Positions 9,234-17,684 of a stretch of 64,000 nucleotides of DNA are shown in pieces. The stretch is taken from positions 992,001-1,056,000 of the forward strand of contig NZ_CP156079.1 of assembly GCF_040892545.1 (NCBI RefSeq), written 5' to 3'. Position 1 is the first letter of the stretch, and each line of letters begins with the position of its first letter. A program made the position numbers and the translations under genes. The notes beneath the pieces were generated by a model, which was not told the origin of the DNA, did not search any database, and saw nothing but the letters and a program-made list of their open reading frames with translations. Source of the DNA: Paracidovorax avenae (GTDB lineage: Bacteria; Pseudomonadota; Gammaproteobacteria; Burkholderiales; Burkholderiaceae_C).

Positions 9234-9277
9234 GGCGCTGCGCCGAAGTGCAACGGATAACGGATGGATGGCCTGCC

Positions 9278-10276
9278 ATGTCCCTTCTTGAAGTCGAGAA
9301 CCTCGTCGTCGAATTTCCGGGCCGCCGCGGGACGCTGCGGGCGCTGGACGATATTTCCTTTTCGATCGCGCCGGGCGAGATCCTGGGCGTGGTGGGCGAG
9401 TCGGGGGCGGGCAAGTCGCTGACCGGTGCGGCCATCATCGGGCTGCTGGAGCCGCCGGGACGCGTGGCGGGCGGGCGGATCCTGCTGCAGGGCGAGCGCA
9501 TCGACGACCTGCCGCCGCAAAAGATGCGCCATGTGCGCGGGCGGCGCATCGGTGCGATCTTCCAGGATCCGCTCACCTCGCTGAACCCGCTCTACACGGT
9601 CGGCCGGCAGCTGGTGGAGACGATCCAGGCGCACCTGCCGGTGAATGCCGCGGAAGCGCGGCGCAGGGCGATCCAGCTGCTCAAGGACACGGGCATTCCC
9701 GCGGCGGAGCAGCGCGTGGACCACTATCCCCACCAGTTCTCGGGCGGCATGCGGCAGCGGGTGGTGATTGCCCTGGCGCTCGCTGCCGAGCCCCAGCTCA
9801 TCGTGGCCGACGAGCCCACCACCGCGCTGGACGTGTCGATCCAGGCGCAGATCATCCAGTTGCTGAAGAACATCTGCAAATCGCGCGGCGCGGCCGTGAT
9901 GCTCATCACCCACGACATGGGCGTGATCGCCGAGACCTGCGACCGCGTGGCCGTGCTCTATGCGGGCCGCGTGGCGGAGATCGGTCCGGTGCACGAGGTG
10001 ATCAACCACCCCGCCCATCCCTATACCGCGGGCTTGATGGCGTCGATTCCCGACATGGCGCAGGACCGCGAGCGCCTGAACCAGATCGACGGCGCGATGC
10101 CGCGTCTCAACGCCATTCCACCGGGCTGCGCCTTCAACCCGCGCTGCCCCCATGCCTTCGACCGCTGCCGCGTGGAACGGCCGGAACTGCTGCCCGCCGG
10201 GCCCACGCGCGCCGCCTGCTGGCTGCATGCCGCCACGTCGAACGCCTCCGCCGCCATCCAGGAAGCCGTGTCATGA
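9278..10276 (+). CDS. peptide ABC transporter ATP-binding protein (DppD-like)
   Basis: First of two ATPases of the peptide importer, 332 residues. Walker A is GESGAGKS around residue 43, the Q-loop region reads [16 protein letters not shown], the signature is SGGMRQRV around 155, and Walker B is [12 protein letters not shown]. The C-terminal oligopeptide-transporter extension with [17 protein letters not shown] is present; in DppD/OppD proteins this Cys-rich part can hold an iron-sulfur cluster. The frame is open upstream through the repeat, but the protein family begins at the ATG at 9278 ([13 protein letters not shown]). Its end overlaps the next start by four bases (ATGA), showing tight coupling. 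Confidence 0.93.
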   Translation: MSLLEVENLVVEFPGRRGTLRALDDISFSIAPGEILGVVGESGAGKSLTGAAIIGLLEPPGRVAGGRILLQGERIDDLPPQKMRHVRGRRIGAIFQDPLTSLNPLYTVGRQLVETIQAHLPVNAAEARRRAIQLLKDTGIPAAEQRVDHYPHQFSGGMRQRVVIALALAAEPQLIVADEPTTALDVSIQAQIIQLLKNICKSRGAAVMLITHDMGVIAETCDRVAVLYAGRVAEIGPVHEVINHPAHPYTAGLMASIPDMAQDRERLNQIDGAMPRLNAIPPGCAFNPRCPHAFDRCRVERPELLPAGPTRAACWLHAATSNASAAIQEAVS

Positions 10277-11328
10277 GCAACGCGATGCCCACCCCGAAGA
10301 ACGCCTCCGCAGCGCCGCTGGTGCAGGCGCATGACCTGGCCAGGACTTTCGATGTCTCCGCGCCATGGCTCAACCGTGTGCTGGAGCGCAAGCCTCGCAC
10401 CCTGCTGCATGCAGTGGACGGCGTGAGCTTCACCATCGAGAAGGGCAAGACCCTCGCGCTGGTGGGCGAATCCGGTTGCGGCAAGAGCACGGTGGCACGG
10501 CTGCTCGTGGGCCTGTACGAGCCCACCCGCGGCGGTCTCACCTTCGACGGGCAGGATGCCCATGCCGCCTTCAAGGGCCGCGACGCGCGCACCATGCGCC
10601 AGCGCATCCAGATGATCTTCCAGGACCCGTACGCGAGCCTGAACCCGCGCTGGATCGTGGAGGACATCATCGGCGAGCCGCTGCGCGAGCATGGCCTCAT
10701 CACCGACAAGGCCCAGCTGCGGCAACGCGTGGGTGAGCTGCTGCAGTCCGTGGGGCTGTCCCCGCTGGACATGGCCAAGTACCCCCACCAGTTCTCGGGC
10801 GGGCAGCGCCAGCGCATCTCGATCGCGCGGGCATTGGCGACCGAGCCGGAGTTCCTGGTGTGCGATGAGCCCACGTCGGCACTGGACGTGTCCGTGCAGG
10901 CGCAGGTGCTCAACATCATGAAGGACCTGCAGCGCGAGCGGCACCTCACGTACCTGTTCATCAGCCACAACCTCGCCGTGGTGCGCCACGTCAGCGACCA
11001 GGTGGGAGTGATGTACCTGGGGCGCCTCGTGGAACTGGCCGACAAGCGCGAGCTCTTCGCCGCGCCGCGCCATCCCTACACCCGCATGCTGCTGGACGCC
11101 ATCCCGAAGATGCACGATACGGGCCGCGCACGCACGCCCGTGCAGGGGGAAGTTCCGAATCCGCTCAATCCGCCCTCCGGCTGCGCCTTCAACCCGCGCT
11201 GCCCCCATGCCAACGACCGCTGCCGCACCGAGCGGCCGCAGCTCATCGACGACGGCGGCGTGCGCGTGGCGTGCCACGGTATCGAAGAGGGGCGGATCCC
11301 GCGGGTCGCCGCCGCGCAGGCCGCCTGA
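10273..11328 (+). CDS. peptide ABC transporter ATP-binding protein (DppF-like)
   Basis: Second ATPase of the importer, 351 residues. It has the DppF-type insert before Walker A ([25 protein letters not shown]), Walker [11 protein letters not shown]-loop [23 protein letters not shown], signature [14 protein letters not shown] and Walker [17 protein letters not shown]. The C-terminus holds a [17 protein letters not shown] motif like its partner. It is the last gene of the operon. About 20 bases after the stop a small hairpin (11346-11364) contains CCCCTGAGCGG, the same string that opens the dispersed repeat, so a truncated third copy may be present. Confidence 0.93.
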   Translation: MSNAMPTPKNASAAPLVQAHDLARTFDVSAPWLNRVLERKPRTLLHAVDGVSFTIEKGKTLALVGESGCGKSTVARLLVGLYEPTRGGLTFDGQDAHAAFKGRDARTMRQRIQMIFQDPYASLNPRWIVEDIIGEPLREHGLITDKAQLRQRVGELLQSVGLSPLDMAKYPHQFSGGQRQRISIARALATEPEFLVCDEPTSALDVSVQAQVLNIMKDLQRERHLTYLFISHNLAVVRHVSDQVGVMYLGRLVELADKRELFAAPRHPYTRMLLDAIPKMHDTGRARTPVQGEVPNPLNPPSGCAFNPRCPHANDRCRTERPQLIDDGGVRVACHGIEEGRIPRVAAAQAA

Positions 11329-11345
11329 CGGCCACGCGAGCGAAA

Positions 11346-11364
11346 TGCCCCTGAGCGGGGGGCA
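11346..11364. repeat. small hairpin between convergent genes, possible repeat remnant
   Basis: TGCCCC at 11346-11351 pairs with GGGGCA at 11359-11364. It includes CCCCTGAGCGG, shared with the head of the repeat at 9006. There is no T run. It lies between dppF-like and doxX-like stops. Confidence 0.3.
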
Positions 11365-11369
11365 GGCAG

Positions 11370-11846
11370 TCAGTTGAAGCGGCCGTGCGTTCCGCCCAGG
11401 CCGTAGCGGCCGGCCCCGAGCAGCATCACGGCGAGGGCGCCGAACAGGTACATGCCCTGCAGCTCCAGCGCCCAGCCGCCCTGCTGCGTCATCGTGAACA
11501 GCTGGCCCATGTGGACGAGGCCGATGGCCACCACCATGTTGACGAAGATGATGGCTGCTCCCGCGCGGGTGGCGACGCCGGCGATGACCATCAGGGGTGC
11601 CAGGATTTCACCGACGTACACGAGGTAGCCCAGGGCGCCCGGCAGGCCGGCCTTTTCCAGCATGCCCGTGATGAAGCCGGCGCCGTTCTGCAGCTTGAAG
11701 AGGCCGTGCAGCAGGATCAGCACGCCCAGCGCGAGGCGCAGCACGAGCTTGCCTGCGTCGTCCAGGGCTGGTGCCGCGGCCTGGGTGGCCGCCGAACCGG
11801 GGCGCAGGGGTTGAACGGGTCGGGTGGATGCGGTCGAGAGGGTCAT
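11370..11846 (-). CDS. DoxX-family membrane protein
   Basis: Small inner-membrane protein of 158 residues in the DoxX family. Four hydrophobic segments are visible, starting with KLVLRLALGVLILLHGLFKLQNG and including the family-typical LGYLVYVGEILAPLMVIAGVATR. Family members are linked to quinone or thiosulfate redox chemistry and to oxidative-stress complexes, but the function of most is unknown. The ATG at 11846 is chosen because an AGGAG ribosome binding site lies about ten bases ahead; a longer frame continues upstream without family similarity. It is convergent with the peptide importer and stands alone. Confidence 0.85.
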   Translation of the reverse strand: MTLSTASTRPVQPLRPGSAATQAAAPALDDAGKLVLRLALGVLILLHGLFKLQNGAGFITGMLEKAGLPGALGYLVYVGEILAPLMVIAGVATRAGAAIIFVNMVVAIGLVHMGQLFTMTQQGGWALELQGMYLFGALAVMLLGAGRYGLGGTHGRFN

Positions 11847-12047
11847 GGCAGTGCTCCTGGCAGCAGGGGGTGAGTGATCGATGCCCGCAGTGTGCGCGCC
11901 GCCGCCGTGGGGTGTCGGTGCGTTTTCGCACACTGTCCCCGCGATGTCTCCCGGAGCGTGTCGGAGGGCGCCGCGCCACGGGCTCGGCCGTGGACGACAG
12001 CGGTCATGCCTCCTTCGGCTGGCAGCCCTGGCCGCCGTGCCGGCCGA

Positions 12048-13703
12048 TCAGGCGGCTGCCAGTGCCCGGTGGCGCGCGTGCGGAAGAGGCGCCACCGCCC
12101 TGGCTGTGCCATGGGAACGCCATTGCGCTGCCGCAGGGGTCGCCTGGGCCTGGAGCTTGAAGACCGCCACCAGCGTGTTGAGCTGTTCCGATTGCGCCCG
12201 CAGGCTGGCGGCTGCGGCGGCGCTCTGCTCCACCAGTGCGGCGTTCTGCTGCGTCACCTGGTCCAGGTGGTTCACCGCTTCGCCCACCTGGCCGATGCCG
12301 CTGCTCTGCTCGGCCGAGGCGTTGGCGATCTCGCTGATCAGGGTGCCGACCTGGCGGACCTGCGCGACGATGTCGTCCATGCTGCGGCCCGCCTCGCCCA
12401 CCAACTGGCTGCCGTTGTCCACCTTCGCCACGCTGTCCGCGATGAGATCCTTGATCTCCTTGGCGGCCTGGGAGGAGCGTTGCGCCAGCGTGCGCACTTC
12501 GCTCGCCACCACGGCGAAGCCGCGGCCCTGCTCGCCGGCCCGCGCTGCTTCCACGGCCGCGTTCAGCGCCAGGATGTTGGTCTGGAAGGCGATGGAGTCG
12601 ATGACGCTGTTGATGTCCGCGATCCTGCTCGACGAGGCCGCGATGGCCTGCATGGTCTCCACGACGCTCCCGACGATGGTGCCGCCCTGTTCCGCCGCCT
12701 GGGTCGCGCGGGCGGCAAGCTGGTTGGCTTCCCGGGCGGTGTCGGAATTGGTCTTCACGGTGCTGCTCAGTTCCTCCATCGAGGCTGCGGTTTCCTCCAG
12801 GCTGCTGGCCTGCTGCTCGGTGCGCTGGCTCAGGTCCGCATTGCCCATCGCGATCTCGGCCGCGCCGGTGGCGATGCTCTCGCTGCTGTCGCGCACCTGT
12901 CCGACCATGGACACGAGCTGGCCGTTCATGTGCTGCAGGGCCTGCAGCAGTGCCGCGGGTTCGTCCCTGCCCTGGATGTGGAACGAGGACGTGAGATCGC
13001 CCTGGGCCACGGCCGATGCGACGGAAACCCCGGTGGCCAGTGGCTGGGTGATGGAACGTGTCACCACGGCTGCCAATGCCAGGCCGCAAACGAGCGAGAA
13101 GGCGATGAGGACGCTGAAGACCAGTATGGCGCGGTCGTATCCGGCGCTCGCTGCGGCAGCGGCGGCGGTACCGCCATCCTCATTCAGCTTCACCAGTTGC
13201 GCCAGTGTTTCGATCAGGTCGGAGAACAGCTTGGCAGAGTCCCCGGTCGCCAGGGTGTTCGCCGCGGCCGCCGAAGCACCACCCTCATCCAGCAGCGTCA
13301 CGAGGCGGCGTTCGTGGATGCGGTAATTGTCCAGCTGCGTGCGGAAGACGTCGTAGAGCTTCTGTTCTTCGGGCGAGGAAATCATCTTTTCATAGACGGC
13401 AACACCGCGTGGCAATTGCTCGTCCATCAGTGCCTTCTGGGTTGCCAGTTGGCGCTGGCGCCCTTCGGCAGTGGCTTCCAGCAGGCGCCGCAGGCTGGCC
13501 CGCCGGGCGCTGTTCAGCACGGAACGCAGTTCACCGACGGCCCGGACGCTGGGCAGCCAGTTGGTGCCGAGCTCGTTGGCGTGGTAGTTGATGCTCCGGA
13601 TCTGGACGATGCCGAACAGCCCCAGGCCGAGCAGAAGGGCCAGCAGGGTACCGAAGCCCAATGCCAGCCGGGTGCCGATCTTGACTTGTCGAAGGATTTG
13701 CAT
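12048..13703 (-). CDS. methyl-accepting chemotaxis protein
   Basis: Transmembrane chemoreceptor of 551 residues. Layout: a short cytoplasmic start, TM1 ([21 protein letters not shown]), a periplasmic four-helix-bundle sensor (about residues 35-190) with the typical [30 protein letters not shown] start, TM2 ([23 protein letters not shown]), HAMP, and the signalling domain with the near-invariant hairpin tip [43 protein letters not shown]. The 4HB sensor class often binds amino acids or aromatic acids, but the ligand cannot be read from sequence. No che genes lie nearby. The 201 bases between it and doxX contain only an 8-bp inverted repeat (11889-11896/11927-11934). Confidence 0.95.
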   Translation of the reverse strand: MQILRQVKIGTRLALGFGTLLALLLGLGLFGIVQIRSINYHANELGTNWLPSVRAVGELRSVLNSARRASLRRLLEATAEGRQRQLATQKALMDEQLPRGVAVYEKMISSPEEQKLYDVFRTQLDNYRIHERRLVTLLDEGGASAAAANTLATGDSAKLFSDLIETLAQLVKLNEDGGTAAAAAASAGYDRAILVFSVLIAFSLVCGLALAAVVTRSITQPLATGVSVASAVAQGDLTSSFHIQGRDEPAALLQALQHMNGQLVSMVGQVRDSSESIATGAAEIAMGNADLSQRTEQQASSLEETAASMEELSSTVKTNSDTAREANQLAARATQAAEQGGTIVGSVVETMQAIAASSSRIADINSVIDSIAFQTNILALNAAVEAARAGEQGRGFAVVASEVRTLAQRSSQAAKEIKDLIADSVAKVDNGSQLVGEAGRSMDDIVAQVRQVGTLISEIANASAEQSSGIGQVGEAVNHLDQVTQQNAALVEQSAAAAASLRAQSEQLNTLVAVFKLQAQATPAAAQWRSHGTARAVAPLPHARHRALAAA

Positions 13704-13866
13704 GAAAGACTCCCTTGGTGTGCAAGTTGATCATATTTATCAAACTTAACACAATCTTACGGGGGTTCATTGTTTTTGTCTCTTTCCGAAATCAGAAAAT
13801 CTCATGCATATCAAAGAGATGACTGCTTTTCTCCAAAGGTTGGCAATTTTTGATTTGTCATTTGTA

Positions 13867-14463
13867 TCATTTAATGGCTTTCGATGACGCTGAGAGCCCG
13901 GAGGTCAGTTGCTCACTCAGAACGGCCAGGATCTCGTCTGAGAGCGCCGGACGCCCGGACGCCGTGGCACGCGCCAGCACCATGCCGCCGACCATGGTGG
14001 CCAGCATCTGCATGGCACGCGCACGGGCTTCGGCGCCGGGTTGCGCCGACGGCTCCAGTCCTTCGGCCACGCGGGCGAATCGTTCGATGTTGCGCTCGAT
14101 GCCCTGGGCGAATACCTCGGACAGTTCGCCACCTGCGCGTGCGGCGTCCACTGCCAGTGCCGCGACCGGGCAGCCTTCGCCCGGGTGGTCGCGGTGTTCG
14201 GGTGACAGGTAGCTGGCCACCCGGGCTGCCAGGCCTGCAGGCTGGTCGCTCGGGATCGACCATTCGAAAGCGAGAGCGCATGCTTCGCGCACCAGGGCAT
14301 CCTTGCTCTCGAAATGCCGGTACAGGCCACCGTGCGTCAGGCCTGCCCCGCGGGTGATCTCTGCCACCCCCACGCCTTCCAATCCGTGCTCCCGGTACAG
14401 GCGCGCAGCCGTCTCCAGGATGTTCCTGCGGTTTGCGGAGGATTGTGCCTTGGACACTTTCAT
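13867..14463 (-). CDS. TetR-family transcriptional regulator
   Basis: Repressor of 198 residues with an N-terminal TetR helix-turn-helix (NRRNILETAARLYREHGLEGVGVAEITRGAGLTHGGLYRHFESKDALVREAC, about residues 11-60). The remaining two thirds form a ligand-binding domain resembling TetR_C members of the AcrR/YbiH kind. It is divergent from the FabF-like gene, and a perfect palindrome sits in the 85 bases between them. The most economical reading is that this protein represses the ketosynthase and itself, released by an unknown ligand, perhaps an acyl compound or a toxic electrophile. Confidence 0.92.
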   Translation of the reverse strand: MKVSKAQSSANRRNILETAARLYREHGLEGVGVAEITRGAGLTHGGLYRHFESKDALVREACALAFEWSIPSDQPAGLAARVASYLSPEHRDHPGEGCPVAALAVDAARAGGELSEVFAQGIERNIERFARVAEGLEPSAQPGAEARARAMQMLATMVGGMVLARATASGRPALSDEILAVLSEQLTSGLSASSKAIK

Positions 14464-14511
14464 GGGAGATCCTTATTGATGATGTTTGTACGCAATGGGT
14501 TGCGACGGCTT

Positions 14512-14528
14512 ATGATGACGTTCATCAT
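14512..14528. promoter_or_regulatory. candidate TetR operator
   Basis: ATGATGA-CGT-TCATCAT: perfect 7-bp arms around a 3-base centre, 49 bases upstream of the tetR start and 21 bases upstream of the FabF-like start, where it would block both promoters. A partial ATTGATGATG half-site lies nearby at about 14475-14484. Confidence 0.65.
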
Positions 14529-14548
14529 CTTAGACGGCGCGTTCTCTC

Positions 14549-15895
14549 ATGTCTCCTGCATCCACTCCCACCACCGGCGGTGACGGCCACTCCCCTTCCA
14601 TGGCGGGCCATCCGGGCACGCCTCGCGTGGTCATCACCGGGATGGGCCTGGTGTGCCCGCTGGGTTGTGGGTCGGAACTGGCGTGGCGGCGGCTTCTGGA
14701 GGGCCGTTCGGGCCTGCGGCGCTTGCCCGAAGCCGTGGTGGAAGGGCTGGATGCGGCAGTCGGCGGCATGGTGCCGGCGCCAGCGGAGGATGCCGAAGGG
14801 GGCTGGGAGCCTGGCATGGCCGTGTCCGCCAAGGACCTGCGCAAGATGGACCGCTTCATCCCCATGGCCCTGGAGGCGGCACGGCAGGCACTCGCACAGG
14901 CCGCATGGGCTCCCGCGGACGCGCGGGCACGGGAGCGCACCGCCACCGTGATCGCCTCGGGCATCGGCGGCTTCGGGGCCATCGCCGAGGCCGTGCGCAC
15001 CACCGACACGCGCGGCCCCCGGCGCCTGTCGCCTTTCACGGTACCGTCCTTTCTCGTCAACCTGGCCGCCGGCCATGTATCGATCCGCCACGGCTTCCAG
15101 GGGCCGCTCGGCGCGCCCGTGACGGCCTGTGCCGCGGGCGTGCAGGCGCTGGGAGACGGAGCCCGGATGATCCGGGCCGGCGAGGCCGACGTGGCCGTCT
15201 GCGGTGGCACCGAGGCCGCCATCGATCGCGTCAGCCTGGGGGGATTCGCCGCGTCGAAAGCCCTGTCCACCGCGTTCGCGGACCGGCCGGACCAGGCCTC
15301 CCGGCCTTTCGATGCCGCGCGCGACGGTTTCGTGATGGGGGAGGGTGCCGGCGTGCTCGTGCTCGAATCGCTGGACCATGCGCTCGCGCGCGGCGCGGTG
15401 CCGCTGGCCGAGCTGGTGGGTTACGGCACGTCCGCCGACGCACACCACATCACCTCCGGGCCCGAGGACGGCGACGGCGCGCGGCGCGCCATGGCGCTGG
15501 CCCTGGCACAGGCGGGGCTGGCGCCGGGGCAGGTGCAATACCTGAACGCCCACGCCACCTCCACCTACGTGGGTGACCGTGGGGAACTGGCCGCGGTCCG
15601 CAGCCTGTTCGGGACGGACGGCGCGGTCGCGATCAGTTCGACCAAGGCCGCCACGGGCCACCTGCTGGGTGCCGCCGGCGCGGTGGCCGCCATCTTCACG
15701 GCGCTCGCGCTGCGCGACCAGGTGGTGCCCGCGACGCGCAACCTCGTGCAACCCGATGCGCTTGCCGAGGGTCTCGACCTGGTGGCTGGAAGCGCACGCC
15801 CGATGCCGCTGCAACACGCCCTGGTCAACGGGTTCGGCTTCGGCGGCGTGAATGCCTCGCTCGTGCTCGGACGCTGGGCGCCTGGCGCTTCCTGA
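14549..15895 (+). CDS. beta-ketoacyl-ACP synthase II-like protein (FabF/KAS II family)
   Basis: Thiolase-fold condensing enzyme of 448 residues. The Cys-His-His triad is complete: Cys194 (TACAAG), His335 (NAHATST) and His371 (KAATGHLLGAAG). The conserved GEGAGVLVLE and GFGGVNASLVL segments are present. It carries a 20-residue extension rich in Ser, Thr, Gly and Pro before the usual VVITGMGLVCPLG start. Housekeeping fabF normally sits next to acpP and fabD. This copy is alone and divergent from a TetR regulator, so it is more likely an inducible accessory condensing enzyme than the main elongation enzyme. The product is unknown. Confidence 0.9.
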   Translation: MSPASTPTTGGDGHSPSMAGHPGTPRVVITGMGLVCPLGCGSELAWRRLLEGRSGLRRLPEAVVEGLDAAVGGMVPAPAEDAEGGWEPGMAVSAKDLRKMDRFIPMALEAARQALAQAAWAPADARARERTATVIASGIGGFGAIAEAVRTTDTRGPRRLSPFTVPSFLVNLAAGHVSIRHGFQGPLGAPVTACAAGVQALGDGARMIRAGEADVAVCGGTEAAIDRVSLGGFAASKALSTAFADRPDQASRPFDAARDGFVMGEGAGVLVLESLDHALARGAVPLAELVGYGTSADAHHITSGPEDGDGARRAMALALAQAGLAPGQVQYLNAHATSTYVGDRGELAAVRSLFGTDGAVAISSTKAATGHLLGAAGAVAAIFTALALRDQVVPATRNLVQPDALAEGLDLVAGSARPMPLQHALVNGFGFGGVNASLVLGRWAPGAS

Positions 15896-15920
15896 TGCCG
15901 GGCATGGGCGAGGCAGGCGT

Positions 15921-16589
15921 TCACTCCTCGCCCTCCAGATCTGCCAAGAACGCCGCAGCCGGAACATGGACCAGTTCCGAAGACGACAGCCCGGTCCGGC
16001 GGGAGTGCCGCACCGCCATGGCATATCCGAGTGCATAGCCCGCATGGCGCGGAAGTGTGTCCGGCTGGGTTCCAAAGAACCACTGCGCATGCCCATAGTC
16101 CGTCCGGTCGTGGTGTGCGCGGGCGAGTGCAGCGATCGCCTTGAGCCGGACCGGGGACAGCGAATGCGCATAGAACGGCGGACCGTTGCCCTCGAATTCC
16201 GATTCGAACAGGCACGCCAGCCCTTCGCTGACCAGCGCTTCGCCCAGAGTATTGCCGTAGCCGGGACCGGCCCAGCGCGCGCAGTGGTGCAGCTCGTGGG
16301 CCAGCAGGCTGCGCAGGGCGTGGCCGAACGCCACGGGGTCGGCCTCGTGGCGATGCATGTCGATGGGCAGGAACACGCGGTGAGCGGACGGCGTGTACCC
16401 GCCTGCGCCCAGCTCCGGAATGGTGGACGCCGGATCGTGATAGACCACCACATCGACGCCTTGCAGCGGCAGCCGCTGCACCACGGATGCCGTCACGGCC
16501 TCCAATGCCGCCCGCAGGGCGTCCACGTGGATGCCCAGTTCATCGCCTGCGTTCAGCAGGTGGATCGCAACGACAGGGGTCGATGGCAT
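15921..16589 (-). CDS. predicted Zn-dependent protease (DUF2268-like)
   Basis: Protein of 222 residues with a clear zincin motif HELHH (His98, Glu99, His102) followed by a downstream acidic residue in GEALVSEGLACLFE (Glu122), the layout of DUF2268 predicted metalloproteases. An early segment (YTPSAHRVFLPIDMHR) resembles the beta-strand that lies above the active site in these proteins. No signal peptide is evident, so it is probably cytoplasmic. It is convergent with the FabF-like gene. It lies 30 bases downstream of hexR on the same strand and may be co-transcribed with it. Its substrate is unknown. Confidence 0.75.
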   Translation of the reverse strand: MPSTPVVAIHLLNAGDELGIHVDALRAALEAVTASVVQRLPLQGVDVVVYHDPASTIPELGAGGYTPSAHRVFLPIDMHRHEADPVAFGHALRSLLAHELHHCARWAGPGYGNTLGEALVSEGLACLFESEFEGNGPPFYAHSLSPVRLKAIAALARAHHDRTDYGHAQWFFGTQPDTLPRHAGYALGYAMAVRHSRRTGLSSSELVHVPAAAFLADLEGEE

Positions 16590-16619
16590 CGCGTGGTTCC
16601 GGGTGGGTGCGAAAGCGCT

Positions 16620-17465
16620 TCACGTATAGCGCTTGGCCCGGAGGTTGTCCTTCATCTGCTGCAGGCGTGGCTGCAGCGGCTCTCCGATGCGCAGTGCCAC
16701 GCAGGTGGCGAGCACGTCGATCACCAGCAGGTGCAGCAGGCGCGAGACCATCGGGCTGTAGCGGTCGTAACCTTCCGGATGGTCGGCTGCGAGGTGGATG
16801 TGGCAGGCGCTGGCCAGGGGCGAGCCGCTGGCGGTGATGGCGATCGTGGTGGCGCCATTCTTGCGGGCGATGTCGGCCGCGTCCATGAGGTCGCGGGTGC
16901 GGCCGGAGTTGGAGACGATCACCACGCAGTCGCCCGGCCCCAGCAGGGTGGCGCTCATGACCTGCATGTGGCCGTCGCTGGTCGAAAGGCTGGTCACGCC
17001 CAGCCGGAAGAACTTGTGCTGCGCGTCCTGCGCCACGATGCCCGAATTGCCCGCACCGTAGAACTCGATCCGCCGGCCCGTCTGCCAGGTGGCGGCGATC
17101 GCCTGCGCAGCCTGCTCGATGGCCTTGGTGCTCGCCGCGTTGCGGTACTGCAGGAAGGCTGCGACGGCGTTGTCCACCACTTTCACGAGCACATCGCCGG
17201 TCTTGTCGTCCGCGTCCACGCTGCGGTGGATGAACGGCACGCCCTCGCTCACGCTCCCGGCGAGCTTGAGCTTGAAATCGGCCAGCCCGTCGTAGCCCAT
17301 GCTGCGGCAAAAGCGCACCACCGTGGGCTTGCTCACTCCCGCCCGCGCCGCCAGCTCCCGTACCGGCAGCCGCGCGAACGCACGCGCGTCCTGCAGCACC
17401 AGCTGGCCTACCCGCTGCTCGGCGGGGGCCAGCGAAGGCAGGGAGGCAGTGATGCGTTCGAGCAT
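16620..17465 (-). CDS. hexR: RpiR-family transcriptional regulator HexR
   Basis: Sugar-responsive regulator of 281 residues. An RpiR helix-turn-helix lies at about residues 30-60 (VRELAARAGVSKPTVVRFCRSMGYDG), followed by a SIS sugar-phosphate binding domain (EFYGAGNSGIVAQDAQHKFFRLG, then IVSNSGRTRDLMDAADIARKNGA). In proteobacteria HexR binds 2-keto-3-deoxy-6-phosphogluconate and controls zwf, edd/eda and other central carbon genes. It lies downstream of zwf on the same strand, which strongly supports the name. The 219-base gap from zwf is filled by the dispersed repeat. I looked for a HexR palindrome near zwf and tal and did not find a convincing one. Confidence 0.9.
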   Translation of the reverse strand: MLERITASLPSLAPAEQRVGQLVLQDARAFARLPVRELAARAGVSKPTVVRFCRSMGYDGLADFKLKLAGSVSEGVPFIHRSVDADDKTGDVLVKVVDNAVAAFLQYRNAASTKAIEQAAQAIAATWQTGRRIEFYGAGNSGIVAQDAQHKFFRLGVTSLSTSDGHMQVMSATLLGPGDCVVIVSNSGRTRDLMDAADIARKNGATTIAITASGSPLASACHIHLAADHPEGYDRYSPMVSRLLHLLVIDVLATCVALRIGEPLQPRLQQMKDNLRAKRYT

Positions 17466-17525
17466 GTCAGTAGTCCCGTGCGAAAGCTGGAGTGCTCTGG
17501 ATGAGTGCCACTGCCCATAGCCTGT

Positions 17526-17682
17526 GAAACTGGCGCGGCCTCACCCGTCGAATGGCCGCGGAGCAGGCCAAGCCAGCAGACGCCGTGGAGCCGGCTTTGC
17601 CGGGCCACTGGCGTCGTCCCCCTGCCCGCCGTGCGCAGCACGGCGAGAGCGGGGGGATGCGGCGCAGCCGCTCAGGGGGGTG
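17526..17682 (-). repeat. dispersed GC-rich repeat, copy 2 (between zwf and hexR)
   Basis: Reverse-strand copy of the element at 9006-9233. On the minus strand it begins two bases after the zwf stop codon with the same 24-base head (17659-17682), continues with the conserved 101-base core (17553-17653) and ends at a shared tail around 17526-17542. Both copies therefore start right after a stop codon and have the same orientation relative to transcription. Confidence 0.85.
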
Positions 17683-17684
17683 TT

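Noticed and set aside
9122..9277. N-terminal extension of the DppD-like ATPase through the repeat
   Set aside because: The frame is open only because the repeat lacks stops; the same peptide-like pattern appears opposite copy 2, and the ATPase family begins at 9278.
11889..11934. AGTGTGCG / CGCACACT inverted repeat between doxX and the chemoreceptor gene
   Set aside because: The 30-base loop and lack of a T run make it a poor terminator, and no dimeric regulator site is that widely spaced.
11874..13730. Plus-strand open frame of over 600 codons opposite the chemoreceptor
   Set aside because: The chemoreceptor on the other strand is beyond doubt, and the antisense translation shows no family.
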